Below, piece by piece: positions 34,716 through 43,726 of a stretch of 64,000 nucleotides of DNA. Every line of letters starts with the position of its first letter. The stretch's first letter is position 1. The DNA is from Alteribacter populi (GTDB taxonomy: Bacteria; Bacillota; Bacilli; Bacillales; Salisediminibacteriaceae). Both the position numbers and the translations under genes were made by a program. The stretch lies in contig NZ_KZ293963.1 of the NCBI RefSeq assembly GCF_002352765.1, forward strand, positions 2,068,368 to 2,132,367, in the 5' to 3' direction. Below the pieces are notes generated by a model. The model saw only the letters and a program-made list of their open reading frames with translations, was not told where the DNA came from and made no database searches.

Positions 34716-35543
34716 TTACATCCCTGTTATTCCTTGATAAATAAGACGAATTCCAATGATAATTAGGAAAATACGTAATAAATTTACAACTGTATCACTT
34801 TTTAAACGTCGGTTAATTACGGCTCCGATTTGTCCACCTGCCCAAGCTCCTGGTATTAACGCCGCTGCATAAAGCCAATCAACATTTCCTAATGAGATAT
34901 GAGAAATGGAACTAACAATCGCAGATAAAAATACAAGAAACATGGACGTAGCCACAGCCATGTGAGGTGGAAAAGCAAATAGTAATATCATCGCGGGAAC
35001 CATTAAGGATCCCCCACCAATACCGAATAATCCAGAACACATACCGACTACAAAACCGATCCCAATCCCGACAACGGGCTGATATCCATATTCTATTGTT
35101 TCTCCCAGGTCATTTTCATACGTACGTCTTATGCCACCCTTTTTCGCAAGCTTGATCGGCTTGATATGCTTGCGAATCATCAGAATAAAAGAAACAATAA
35201 TAATAAAAATTCCAAAAAAGATAAGAAAAGCATTGACTTCAATATCCTTGTTAAGCCAGACACCAAAGAGGGCGCCTGGACCACTGCCAGCAAAAAAGAT
35301 CAGCCCACTTTTTATATCAACCTTTTTCTGCTTTATATAAGCTAACGTTGACGAAAGACCTGTAAAAATCATCACTAGAAGTGACGTCCCTACAGCTACT
35401 TGTGGCGTAATCCCGCTAAGGATTGCTGTATACCCACTTAGAACCATCAATGCTGGCACGATAATAATGCCACCGCCAAGACCCATAATACTACCTAAAA
35501 TTGCCGCAAATAATCCTAATAATAAAAGAAGAATCCATTCCAT
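34716..35543 (-). CDS. yunE: TauE/SafE family sulfite or anion exporter, YunE
   Basis: A 275-aa membrane protein with seven to eight hydrophobic segments. Two related glycine-rich motifs, GSIMGLGGGIIIVPALM near residue 17 and GMCSGLFGIGGGSLMVPAMILL near 167, show the internal duplication typical of TauE. The family exports sulfoacetate, sulfite or related anions; the substrate here is unknown. It lies upstream of yunD in what looks like a yunF-yunE-yunD-yunC run. Confidence 0.9.
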   Translation of the reverse strand: MEWILLLLLGLFAAILGSIMGLGGGIIIVPALMVLSGYTAILSGITPQVAVGTSLLVMIFTGLSSTLAYIKQKKVDIKSGLIFFAGSGPGALFGVWLNKDIEVNAFLIFFGIFIIIVSFILMIRKHIKPIKLAKKGGIRRTYENDLGETIEYGYQPVVGIGIGFVVGMCSGLFGIGGGSLMVPAMILLFAFPPHMAVATSMFLVFLSAIVSSISHISLGNVDWLYAAALIPGAWAGGQIGAVINRRLKSDTVVNLLRIFLIIIGIRLIYQGITGM

Positions 35544-35605
35544 GTTATGACTTCACTTTCTGTTATGAATTTTTTCAGACTTTACCGTCTGCCCAATCTC
35601 TATTA

Positions 35606-36460
35606 TCAATCAAACAGATCCAATTGTCGAGGTGCGAGTCCTCGATAAGTAATCCCTAAAAGGTCAATCATCGTTTGTGCATTGCCTGCTGCGTGGCCAC
35701 CTGAATTGTTGTTAAAAAGGACGTAAACCTCCTTCGTTTCTTTGGCAGTCTTTTGCACTTTTTCTGCCAAACTTTCCAATTGGTCGCGGCGATAATCGTA
35801 TAGGTAACGCACATCTCGCCATTCTTCCCCGTTAACGGGCTTGTTCCAACCAGCAACGTTACGGCCGTGAAAACGAAACAACACAGATGATTGACCGTTC
35901 GTTTCGAGAACGAAAGGAATAGACCTGTTACCAGCTTGAGGCTCATCGCAAATACTGTGAATCCAATTTTCTTTTCTCATAAAAGAAAGCGTTTGAGATC
36001 TGTATTCTGCCGAAAACCAAGACTGGTGACGAAATTCCAGTGCACATGGCACAGATTTTAAGTATTCCTTACATATTCTTAAGTATTGAACATTCTCTTT
36101 TCTACATTCAAACCACGGCGGAAATTGACACAATACCATTGCTAGCTTTCCTTTTTCTATTAATGGCTTAAGAGAATCAAGAAAAGCGTTAAACATCTGC
36201 TCTCGGGATTCAAATAAGTTACCGTCATCACGTATGTGTCCTGTCATTCCTTGGTATGCTTTAACGACAAAACGAAAGTTATCTGGCGTTTCCCATGCCC
36301 ATTTTTCCATGTTCCGAAGCGGTTGTATCGCGTAAAACGATGCGTCAATTTCAACTGTCGGAAAATAACCAGCGTACACTTTTAATTTCTCCGAGGAATT
36401 TTTCACACCTTCATACAGGGAATCATGATCTCCCCATCCGGTCAGTCCTACTCTGATCAT
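35606..36460 (-). CDS. yunF: DUF72 TIM-barrel protein, YunF
   Basis: A 284-aa DUF72 protein. Typical motifs: RVGLTGWGDHDSLY at the N-terminus, ASFYAIQPLRNMEKWA near residue 44, FRFVVKAYQGMTGH near 70, and YVLFNNNSGGHAAGNA near 250. The family fold resembles endonuclease IV-like barrels, with no firmly established activity. The ATG at 36460 has AGAAGGGAG upstream. Confidence 0.88.
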   Translation of the reverse strand: MIRVGLTGWGDHDSLYEGVKNSSEKLKVYAGYFPTVEIDASFYAIQPLRNMEKWAWETPDNFRFVVKAYQGMTGHIRDDGNLFESREQMFNAFLDSLKPLIEKGKLAMVLCQFPPWFECRKENVQYLRICKEYLKSVPCALEFRHQSWFSAEYRSQTLSFMRKENWIHSICDEPQAGNRSIPFVLETNGQSSVLFRFHGRNVAGWNKPVNGEEWRDVRYLYDYRRDQLESLAEKVQKTAKETKEVYVLFNNNSGGHAAGNAQTMIDLLGITYRGLAPRQLDLFD

Positions 36461-36670
36461 ACGCTTCTCCCTTCTGTTCTCTCTCGTTCTCATCAGAATA
36501 TAGTAGTATTTTTCGTTTGTTTTTAAAATGATTCATATACAACTAAGTCCAGAGCTATGGTTCCCATACTTCTGTAACTATCTCTATTAGGCTATAACCT
36601 ATACGCATTATATTTTAGTACATATGCTGTTGTGTGAATACCCTAGTTTGAACCCACATTTCTATTATAA

Positions 36671-36734
36671 ATTGTGCGGGGACTGTCCCGCACAATTTTA
36701 TTCGAAAAGTTATGGGGACAGTCCCCATAACTTT
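36671..36734. repeat. Two adjacent perfect palindromes
   Basis: First: ATTGTGCGGG and its complement around six bases (36671-36696). Second: a 29-base palindrome at 36706-36734, AAAGTTATGGGGAC-A followed by the exact complement. The centre GGGGACAGTCCCC resembles the palindrome at 24362. They lie in the 361-bp gap between yunF and sufB, which has no gene. Confidence 0.8.
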
Positions 36735-36769
36735 ATCTAGTCCCCGAAACTTTATCTTGAAGTGCACGC

Positions 36770-36809
36770 AAAAAAGCGAGGCCTATGACGTAAGTCCAGA
36801 CCTCGCTTA
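36770..36809 (-). terminator. Terminator of the suf operon
   Basis: AAGCGAGG / CCTCGCTT stem with a 19-base loop and a TTTTTTGC tail on the minus strand, 13 bp after sufB. Confidence 0.85.
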
Positions 36810-36821
36810 AATAATATTGAC

Positions 36822-38219
36822 TTAACCGATGGAACCTTCCATTTCGAACTTGATAAGGCGGTTCATTTCAACGGCATATTCCATTGGTAGTTCTTTTGTA
36901 AATGGCTCGATGAAGCCCATAACGATCATTTCCGTCGCTTCTTGCTCAGAAACACCACGGCTCATGAGATAGAACAACTGCTCTTCAGACACTTTAGAGA
37001 CGGTTGCTTCGTGCTCTAACGTGATGTCGTTGTTGAAGATTTCGTTGTACGGGATTGTGTCAGATGTGGATTCGTTATCCATGATTAACGTATCACACTC
37101 AATCTTAGACTTAGACCCTTCAGATTTACGGCCGAAGTGACAGATTCCACGGTACGTTACTTTACCACCTTGCTTGGAGATGGATTTAGAAACGATAGTA
37201 GAAGAGCAGTCAGGCGCTAAGTGGTGGACTTTCGCACCAGCATCCTGATGCTGTCCTTTTCCTGCAATTGCAATAGAAAGGATGTTACCACGGGCACCGC
37301 GGCCTTTCATAATAACAGCTGGATACTTCATCGTAAGTTTAGATCCAATGTTACCATCAACCCATTCCATGTTAGCACCTTCTTCAGCAACAGCACGCTT
37401 TGTTACCAAGTTGAACACGTTAGGAGCCCAGTTCTGAATTGTTGTATAACGGCAATATGCATTTTTCTTAACGATAATTTCAACTACCGCACTGTGCAAA
37501 GAGTTTGTTGTATAAACTGGAGCTGTACAACCTTCTACGTAGTGTACGGAGCTGTCTTCATCAGCAATAATTAACGTACGCTCAAACTGTCCCATATTCT
37601 CAGAGTTGATACGGAAGTACGCTTGAAGTGGTGTATCCGTTTTAATACCTTTAGGCACATAAATGAAAGATCCACCAGACCAGACCGCTGAGTTTAAGGC
37701 TGAGAATTTGTTGTCAGACGGAGGAATTACTTTACCAAAGTGTTCTCTAAAGATATCTTCATTCTCTTTAAGAGCTGTGTCAGTATCTTTAAAGACGATT
37801 CCTTGTTCTTCTAATTCTTCTTTCATATTATGGTAAACGACTTCAGATTCGTACTGAGCAGAAACCCCGGCTAAATACTTTTGTTCAGCTTCAGGAATCC
37901 CTAGCTTATCAAAGGTATTCTTGATCTCTTCGGGAACTTCATCCCAAGAGCGTTCTGACTTCTCCGATGGTTTTACGTAATACGTAATGTCATCAAAGTT
38001 CAACTCGCTCATGTCGCCACCCCATTGAGGCATTGGCATCTTATAAAACTGCTCTAATGATTTCAAGCGGAAATCGAGCATCCATTGGGGCTCATTTTTC
38101 ATCCGTGAAATTTCTTCAACGATCTCTTTAGTTAATCCGCGCTTAGAACGGAAAATAGAAACGTCCTTATCGGAGAAACCATATTGATATTCGCCGATTT
38201 CTGGCATTTTCTTTGCCAT
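36822..38219 (-). CDS. sufB: Fe-S cluster assembly protein SufB
   Basis: Core scaffold of the SufBCD complex. The 465-aa length matches the family. Motifs include FIYVPKGIKTDTPLQAYFRIN near residue 215, HYVEGCTAPVYTTNSLHSAVVEI near 260, and the C-terminal LFYLMSRGVSEQEATEMIVMGFIEP. The ATG at 38219 follows GGGAGGG. Last gene of sufCDSUB. Confidence 0.96.
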   Translation of the reverse strand: MAKKMPEIGEYQYGFSDKDVSIFRSKRGLTKEIVEEISRMKNEPQWMLDFRLKSLEQFYKMPMPQWGGDMSELNFDDITYYVKPSEKSERSWDEVPEEIKNTFDKLGIPEAEQKYLAGVSAQYESEVVYHNMKEELEEQGIVFKDTDTALKENEDIFREHFGKVIPPSDNKFSALNSAVWSGGSFIYVPKGIKTDTPLQAYFRINSENMGQFERTLIIADEDSSVHYVEGCTAPVYTTNSLHSAVVEIIVKKNAYCRYTTIQNWAPNVFNLVTKRAVAEEGANMEWVDGNIGSKLTMKYPAVIMKGRGARGNILSIAIAGKGQHQDAGAKVHHLAPDCSSTIVSKSISKQGGKVTYRGICHFGRKSEGSKSKIECDTLIMDNESTSDTIPYNEIFNNDITLEHEATVSKVSEEQLFYLMSRGVSEQEATEMIVMGFIEPFTKELPMEYAVEMNRLIKFEMEGSIG

Positions 38220-38387
38220 TAGAAAACCCTCCCTTTGATTCTGGTAAAACCAAAACACGCTTCCTTCATCCGATACTATTTCCTTAGTCATAAAGGGAAG
38301 CTTTCTTATGACCAAGGTATTTTAATTCCATTTTACACGATATGAATGGGATTAACCACCTTAAGGTCTTAACCCCAATCTTATGAA

Positions 38388-38834
38388 CTAATCCATATCG
38401 TCTTCTTTTAATCCTTTTTCCATCGCCTTCCATGCTAAAGTAGCGCATTTAATTCTTGCTGGGAATTTTGCAACCCCTTGCAATGCTTCAATATCTCCTA
38501 AATCAATGTCGCCAAAATCCACATCTTTTCCAAGCATTAAATCAGAAAAAATTTCGGACATCTTCATGGCATCCTCGACCGGCAGTCCTTTAACAGCCTG
38601 GGTCATCATTGATGCAGAAGAAAGACTGATGGAGCACCCTTCGCCTACGAATTTTGCATCAGAGATTTTACCGTCCTCCACTTGCATTTGCAGTTGAATC
38701 CGGTCCCCACACGTTGGATTGTTCATATTTACGGTGAGAGAATCCCCTTCAAGTTCGCCTCGGTTTCTCGGGTTTTTATAATGATCCATGATCACTTGTC
38801 GATACAATGTGTCTAGCTGATTACCCAAAGACAT
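38388..38834 (-). CDS. sufU: SufU, zinc-dependent sulfurtransferase partner of SufS
   Basis: A 148-aa IscU-like protein that accepts persulfide sulfur from SufS. The zinc ligands are visible as C42 and D44 (TCGD), C67 (GEGCSIS) and C130 (KCATLAW). It carries the extra stretch between C67 and C130 that separates SufU from IscU. It overlaps the sufS 3' end by 14 bp. Confidence 0.95.
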   Translation of the reverse strand: MSLGNQLDTLYRQVIMDHYKNPRNRGELEGDSLTVNMNNPTCGDRIQLQMQVEDGKISDAKFVGEGCSISLSSASMMTQAVKGLPVEDAMKMSEIFSDLMLGKDVDFGDIDLGDIEALQGVAKFPARIKCATLAWKAMEKGLKEDDMD

Positions 38835-40044
38835 TTCCGAAGTACTCCTTTGTTTTAGTTAGTCCCTTAATAAACGTATCCACATCGTCTTTCGTGTTAT
38901 ACAAATAGAAGCTTGCTCTGGCTGTAGCCGTTACATCTAACCATTTCATCAATGGCTGTGCACAGTGGTGACCGGCACGAACAGCAATGCCATCTGCATC
39001 GAGTACTGTTGCGACATCATGAGGATGAACGTTATCACAATTGAACGTCACAATGCCCGCTCGCTTTTTCGGTCCGTAAACGGTAACGTCGTCCATTTCA
39101 TTAAGTTGCTCTATGGCGTACTGAGCCAGATCGTGCTCATGTTTTTCGATATTTTCAAGTCCGATATCTTGTAAAAAGTCGATGGCTGCTCCTAGACCAA
39201 TGGCACCGGCAATAATCGGAGTGCCTCCTTCAAACTTCCACGGAAGCTCTTTCCACGTAGATTCATGAAGGCCGACAAAGTCGATCATTTCCCCTCCAAA
39301 CTCAACAGGTTCCATGTTTTCAAGAAGAGCTTTCTTCCCGTACAAAGCACCAATCCCTGTGGGACCACACATTTTGTGAGCGGAAAAAGCAAAGAAATCG
39401 CAATCTAGATCCTGTACGTCCACTTTCATATGCGGTGTACTTTGTGCACCATCTACAAGCATGACAGCACCATGTTTATGAGCGACACGAGAAATGTCTT
39501 TAATAGGATTGATTGCACCGAGGACGTTGGAGACTTGCATGACAGCGACAATCTTTGTTCGTTCTGTAATCGTCTCTTCAACACCCTTTATATCAATCGT
39601 ACCATCCTTTTGTAATGGCAAATACTTAAGTGTCGCCCCAGTGAATTTAGCTAACTGTTGCCATGGAATAATGTTACTGTGATGTTCCATTGGCGTAATC
39701 ACTATTTCATCATCGGGACCGACATTCGCACGCCCGTAACTCATTGCAACAAGGTTAATCGCTGTCGTTGTTCCGCGAGTGAAAACAATTTCTTCAGTTG
39801 AAGATGCCCCGATAAAGTGACGAACTTTATCACGAGCACCTTCGTATCCATCAGTTGCCAACGTTCCAAGTGTATGCACCCCGCGGTGAACATTGGAATT
39901 GTATCGTCGGTAATAATCGTCCAGTGCTTCAATCACCGGCGTCGGCTTTTGAGATGTCGCTGCACTGTCCAAATAAACAAGAGGTTGACCATTAACTTCT
40001 TGGTCCAAAATCGGGAACTGCTTACGAACATCTTGGACATTCAT
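38821..40044 (-). CDS. sufS: Cysteine desulfurase SufS
   Basis: PLP enzyme releasing sulfur from cysteine to SufU. 407 aa, class V aminotransferase fold. PLP-lysine in FAFSAHKMCGPTGIG near residue 225. Active-site Cys in VRAGHHCAQPLM near 360. TTTAINLVAMSYGR and EHHSNIIPWQQLA bind the cofactor. It overlaps sufD by one base and sufU by 14, so the operon is tightly coupled. Confidence 0.96.
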   Translation of the reverse strand: MNVQDVRKQFPILDQEVNGQPLVYLDSAATSQKPTPVIEALDDYYRRYNSNVHRGVHTLGTLATDGYEGARDKVRHFIGASSTEEIVFTRGTTTAINLVAMSYGRANVGPDDEIVITPMEHHSNIIPWQQLAKFTGATLKYLPLQKDGTIDIKGVEETITERTKIVAVMQVSNVLGAINPIKDISRVAHKHGAVMLVDGAQSTPHMKVDVQDLDCDFFAFSAHKMCGPTGIGALYGKKALLENMEPVEFGGEMIDFVGLHESTWKELPWKFEGGTPIIAGAIGLGAAIDFLQDIGLENIEKHEHDLAQYAIEQLNEMDDVTVYGPKKRAGIVTFNCDNVHPHDVATVLDADGIAVRAGHHCAQPLMKWLDVTATARASFYLYNTKDDVDTFIKGLTKTKEYFGNVFG

Positions 40045-41351
40045 TAGTATACTTTCCTTTCGATTACCTCGATGAGCTGTTCTTTTACAGATTCAATCGG
40101 AATCTCATTTACAACAGGGCCAAGGAAACCGTGTATAATTAAGCGTTCTGCTTCTTGCTTAGAAATTCCGCGGCTCATCAAATAGAACATTTGAAGCGGA
40201 TCAATTTTTCCAACAGAAGCTGCGTGACCAGCTGTAACATCATCTTCATCGATAAGAAGGATTGGGTTCGCATCTCCACGAGCTTTTTCACTAAGCATTA
40301 AGACGCGCTCAGTTTGCTCACCGTTAGACTTGGTCGCTCCTTTTTCGATCTTAGAGATTCCGTTGAAAATAGAGCTCGCTGCATCTTTCATAACAGCATG
40401 CTTTAAGATCTGGCCATCGGAATGTTTACCATAGTGCTTGATTAATGTTGTGAAGTTTTGAGACTGCTTTCCGCGACCGATGGATACGGTCTTAGTATCA
40501 GCATATGATCCTTCACCAACAAGGAACGTCGTATTATCAGAAACTGTGTTTCCATCATTCATTTGACCAAGAGACCAGTATACTTTAGCATCACGTCCGC
40601 TCACATAAGCACGACGATTTACATAAGTTGTTACTGGTGTAGCAAAATTATCAACTGCTCCAAAATTCACTGTAGCACCATCAGCAGCGTAAACTTCAGC
40701 CACGATGTTAGCCACTGTATTTTCAGAAGCGTCCTCTGATGCATAGTTTTCGATATACGTAACGGAGCTATTCGCTTCTGCGACAACTAGAACATGGTTA
40801 AATAGGCCAGAAGCTCCTTTTTGTACGTAAACAGCTTGCAGTGGAACCTTCACTTCAACATTTTTAGGCACATAAATGAACGTACCTCCATTTAACAGTG
40901 CTGCATGCAGCGCAGTCAAGCGGTTTTCGTCCGCCGTTACTGCGTCTTTCATGAAGTATTTTTCAACAAGATCGCTGTGGTCTTTTACCGCTGTTTCAAT
41001 ATCGGTGAACACAACACCTTGCTTTTGCAAATCATCTTGCTTACGAGCGTAAACTGTCGCACCGTTTTCCTGAACAAGAATCGTTTGCGTGCTTTCTTCT
41101 TTTCCAACTAAGCCTTTAATTTTATCAGAAAGGCTGTCATATGCTATCTCAGTAGTGGCTGTCTTCCCATGCGTAAAGTTTGTGAAGTTCCACTTTGTAA
41201 TATTTGTTTTATCAGGTTTTGGCAAATCAATTGCTTCTGCACGCTCTAAAGACGATACACGCAAGTTCGTTAGCCACTCAGGCTCTTGGCGGTCTTTAGA
41301 GAAGTTCGTCACATATTCCTGATCAAATGGTAGCTTTGTATCCACTGACAT
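40044..41351 (-). CDS. sufD: Fe-S cluster assembly protein SufD
   Basis: SufB-related partner in the SufBCD complex, with a role in iron acquisition. 435 aa. Motifs include FIYVPKNVEVKVPLQAVYVQKG near residue 165 and the C-terminal DPLQMFYLMSRGISKQEAERLIIHGFLGPV with the histidine common to SufD. Second gene of the operon, 27 bp after sufC, ATG behind GGAGGAGG. Confidence 0.95.
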   Translation of the reverse strand: MSVDTKLPFDQEYVTNFSKDRQEPEWLTNLRVSSLERAEAIDLPKPDKTNITKWNFTNFTHGKTATTEIAYDSLSDKIKGLVGKEESTQTILVQENGATVYARKQDDLQKQGVVFTDIETAVKDHSDLVEKYFMKDAVTADENRLTALHAALLNGGTFIYVPKNVEVKVPLQAVYVQKGASGLFNHVLVVAEANSSVTYIENYASEDASENTVANIVAEVYAADGATVNFGAVDNFATPVTTYVNRRAYVSGRDAKVYWSLGQMNDGNTVSDNTTFLVGEGSYADTKTVSIGRGKQSQNFTTLIKHYGKHSDGQILKHAVMKDAASSIFNGISKIEKGATKSNGEQTERVLMLSEKARGDANPILLIDEDDVTAGHAASVGKIDPLQMFYLMSRGISKQEAERLIIHGFLGPVVNEIPIESVKEQLIEVIERKVY

Positions 41352-41378
41352 TTCGTTTCCTCCTCCTTAAAAACCGCT

Positions 41379-42158
41379 TTATTGACCTACAGTCTCGTCT
41401 TCAATACCTAATTCTTCTTTAATCCAGTCATAACCTTCTGCTTCTAATCGCTCAGCAAGCTCAGGACCACCGGATTTTACAATACGTCCTTGCATCATTA
41501 CGTGAACTTTATCAGGCTTAATATAGTTAAGCAGGCGCTGATAGTGAGTGATGATTAAGCAACCAAAGTCGTCGTTTCGCATATCGTTAATGCCGTTTGC
41601 TACTACTTTAAGTGCATCAATATCTAAACCAGAGTCAATTTCATCAAGAATAGCGATTTTCGGCTCAAGCATAAGTAATTGAAGAATTTCGTTACGTTTC
41701 TTCTCACCACCGGAGAACCCTTCATTTAGGTAACGGTGTTGGAAAGTTTCATCAATATCTAACGTACCCATTTTGTCATCCATTTTACGGATAAATTTCA
41801 TTAAAGAAATTTCGTCGCCTTCTTCACGGTTCGCATTGATCGCTGAGCGGATAAAGTCTGCGTTTGTTACTCCGCTGATTTCAGAAGGATATTGCATGGC
41901 TAGAAACAACCCAGCACGAGCACGCTCATCTACTTCCATATCAAATAGGTCTTCCCCATTGAATGTCGCTTTCCCACTTGTTACTTCATATTTTGGATGT
42001 CCCATTAAAGCTGATGCTAGTGTGGATTTACCTGTTCCGTTCGGTCCCATAATGGCATGGATTTCGCCACCATTGACTTCGATTCCGAAACCTTTTAAAA
42101 TTTCTTTTTCTTCAATGGAAACATGAAGATCTTCAACTTTTAAATTTGGTGCTGTCAT
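41379..42158 (-). CDS. sufC: Fe-S assembly ATPase SufC
   Basis: Soluble ABC-type ATPase of the SufBCD complex. 259 aa from the ATG at 42158. Walker A is GPNGTGKSTLASAL near residue 39, the signature is FSGGEKKRNEILQLL near 148, and Walker B is IAILDEIDSGLD. The longer reading upstream adds residues unlike the family. First gene of the operon, with a promoter at 42269-42297. Confidence 0.96.
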   Translation of the reverse strand: MTAPNLKVEDLHVSIEEKEILKGFGIEVNGGEIHAIMGPNGTGKSTLASALMGHPKYEVTSGKATFNGEDLFDMEVDERARAGLFLAMQYPSEISGVTNADFIRSAINANREEGDEISLMKFIRKMDDKMGTLDIDETFQHRYLNEGFSGGEKKRNEILQLLMLEPKIAILDEIDSGLDIDALKVVANGINDMRNDDFGCLIITHYQRLLNYIKPDKVHVMMQGRIVKSGGPELAERLEAEGYDWIKEELGIEDETVGQ

Positions 42159-42245
42159 TTGTTCTAACCCCCATTTATTTTTTTCATGATTTGGCATATA
42201 ACCTATCATGGTAGGATTGGCCTTTTCAAGAATGTAGTTATACCC

Positions 42246-42262
42246 ATTCTCAATTTATTCTC
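42246..42262. promoter_or_regulatory. Candidate Fur-type operator at the suf start site
   Basis: Two direct copies of ATTCTC (minus strand GAGAAT), 11 bp apart, within a TGAGAAT-rich stretch just downstream of the suf -10 element. TGAGAAT resembles half sites bound by Fur-family repressors. Further TGAGAATGA and TCATTCT words lie at 42514-42556, including a perfect 7-3-7 repeat at 42539-42555. The assignment is inference. Confidence 0.4.
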
Positions 42263-42268
42263 ATTACA

Positions 42269-42297
42269 ATATTATATCAAATGAAAATTGAGTTCAA
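42269..42297 (-). promoter_or_regulatory. Sigma-A promoter of sufCDSUB
   Basis: Minus-strand TTGAAC (42292-42297), 17-bp spacer, TAATAT (42269-42274). TATAAT at 42271-42276 is an alternative register. It leads to a leader of about 100 bases before sufC. Confidence 0.6.
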
Positions 42298-43174
42298 GGG
42301 AAAACGACACCCTACGTACTATTCAAACATATTTAATGTACTTTCTTCAAATATCATTAAGAAAATAGAATCTCTTCTACATCATCTAAATATTTCTTTA
42401 TCAAAACGGAAGGATTCTATTTTACATCGCCTAAAATTCATAATGATAATAAACTTTCTTTAGATACTACCCTTAAGCAAAGATGAGCATACTCGCAATT
42501 AGTATATCTTACAATTCTCATTCAATACTCCCTAATTGAGAATGAACATCATTCTTATGTATTTTATTTTAACGCAAATTGGCAATATATCAGCAGAATC
42601 GGCTTAGAAAACAGCGAATCGACAAATAACAACCCAAAAAAGAAAGGTAGGTATGCGGGGACATACCAACCTTTCCAGGTAAGTTCATGGTTATTTATGA
42701 TCACTCTACAATTAGCTGTGAATCTGTCTTTGATGCTCTGATATGATCATCAAGCTTTGTTGATGATTTTTTTCTCTTCTCTTTTCAACTTCCATGCGGT
42801 TTTCCAGATTACTGCTGTACTCCGCGTAGCTCATTCCGTGCGTTTGGTGCATGCTTTTTTCCATCTCGCTTGTGTGATTCATATGAATCTGATGGATAAT
42901 AAATCAATCCTTTCGAATTTTTTGGCCAAATTAAAGTTGTGTTCCCACATTCACATGAGAATTGACTTAATTTTTCGACCATTTTTAATTACATTTGTAT
43001 TTTAGCACGAGAAAGGATTCTATCCAATTTGCCTCAGAGCGGATGGTGTAGCATACAGAATGGTAAATTATCGTGAAGTGCGCTCAAGCCACTCTCATAT
43101 AAAATTTCCCCCAAATCCACCGAAAAACATCGATTTCCAAGCATGTACTACCATTTATTTTCCATTCAAAACTT
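42298..43174. other. Long gap between sufC and yurZ: repeats of Fur-like words, a terminator and two overlapping small ORFs
   Basis: No recognised gene. Two overlapping minus-strand frames occur: 42809-42982 (57 codons, beginning MVEKLSQFSCECGNTTLIW) and 42712-42882 (56 codons, beginning MNHTSEMEKSMHQTHGM). Neither has a ribosome site. They are followed by a terminator-like hairpin, so a small transcript or a decayed gene is possible. At 42510-42560 there is a cluster of TGAGAATGA/TCATTCT words. 43010-43170 shows nothing. Confidence 0.4.
42635..42675 (-). terminator. Terminator-like hairpin in the sufC-yurZ gap
   Basis: GAAAGGTTGGTATG / CATACCTACCTTTC on the minus strand (one mismatch) followed by TTTTTTGGG. 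It implies a minus-strand transcript ending here, from yurZ or from a small unannotated gene. Confidence 0.65.
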
Positions 43175-43549
43175 TTAATGAGGCTGTTGGTCGAGCTCTG
43201 TGAGGCACTGTTCAACTAGGGTAACAGCTTGACTCATAGCTGCTCCGCCTCCAAATGCTCCCGTCACTGCTATCGCTTCAAAAATTTCCTCTTGGGAACA
43301 GCCTTGGTCTAAGCATCCTTTTGTATGATAAATAATGCAGTATTCATCTTGCGAGTATAAGCTAATTCCCAACGCAATGAGCTGTTTTTCCTTTGCTGTT
43401 AACGTTCCCTCTTCAAAACAAGCTTCAGTAAAAGCATTGTACTTTCTAGCAATATCCGGCATTTGTTCAGTAAAATGCCCCAAACCTGCTTTATAATCAT
43501 GTAATGCTTGCTGAACAGAAGACATCGACTCTTGATGATCCATTTCCAT
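43175..43549 (-). CDS. yurZ: Carboxymuconolactone decarboxylase-family (AhpD-like) protein, YurZ
   Basis: A 124-aa helical CMD/AhpD-family protein. The active-site region reads DEYCIIYHTKGCLDQGCSQEEI, with one cysteine before the family histidine rather than the CxxC of AhpD, plus two more cysteines downstream. Followed by AIAVTGAFGGGAAMSQAV. Such proteins act in peroxide defence or as unknown hydrolases. Start taken at 43549 (AAGGAG upstream); 43543 is an equal alternative. Its position between suf and met genes is as in B. subtilis. Confidence 0.82.
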   Translation of the reverse strand: MEMDHQESMSSVQQALHDYKAGLGHFTEQMPDIARKYNAFTEACFEEGTLTAKEKQLIALGISLYSQDEYCIIYHTKGCLDQGCSQEEIFEAIAVTGAFGGGAAMSQAVTLVEQCLTELDQQPH

Positions 43550-43683
43550 CTCGCTCCTTTTGTTTAATTCATATATCACTCGTTAGTATGAGTTGATGGA
43601 TGAGAAAGTATGTTTTCTTTCAATGTATGTATTTAAAGCAAATGTCTTGCACCCACCTCCTATCTGGAAATCAACAGGAGTCA

Positions 43684-43714
43684 AAAAACACGCCCCACAC
43701 ATTGGTGGGACGCT
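43684..43714 (-). terminator. Terminator of metNPQ
   Basis: On the minus strand CGTCCCAC / GTGGGGCG around CAATGT, then TGTTTTTT, 13 bp after metQ. Confidence 0.88.
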
Positions 43715-43726
43715 CTCATTCACTTC

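Noticed and set aside
42281..42463. 60-codon plus-strand frame next to sufC
   Set aside because: Overlaps the suf promoter, no ribosome site, biased composition.
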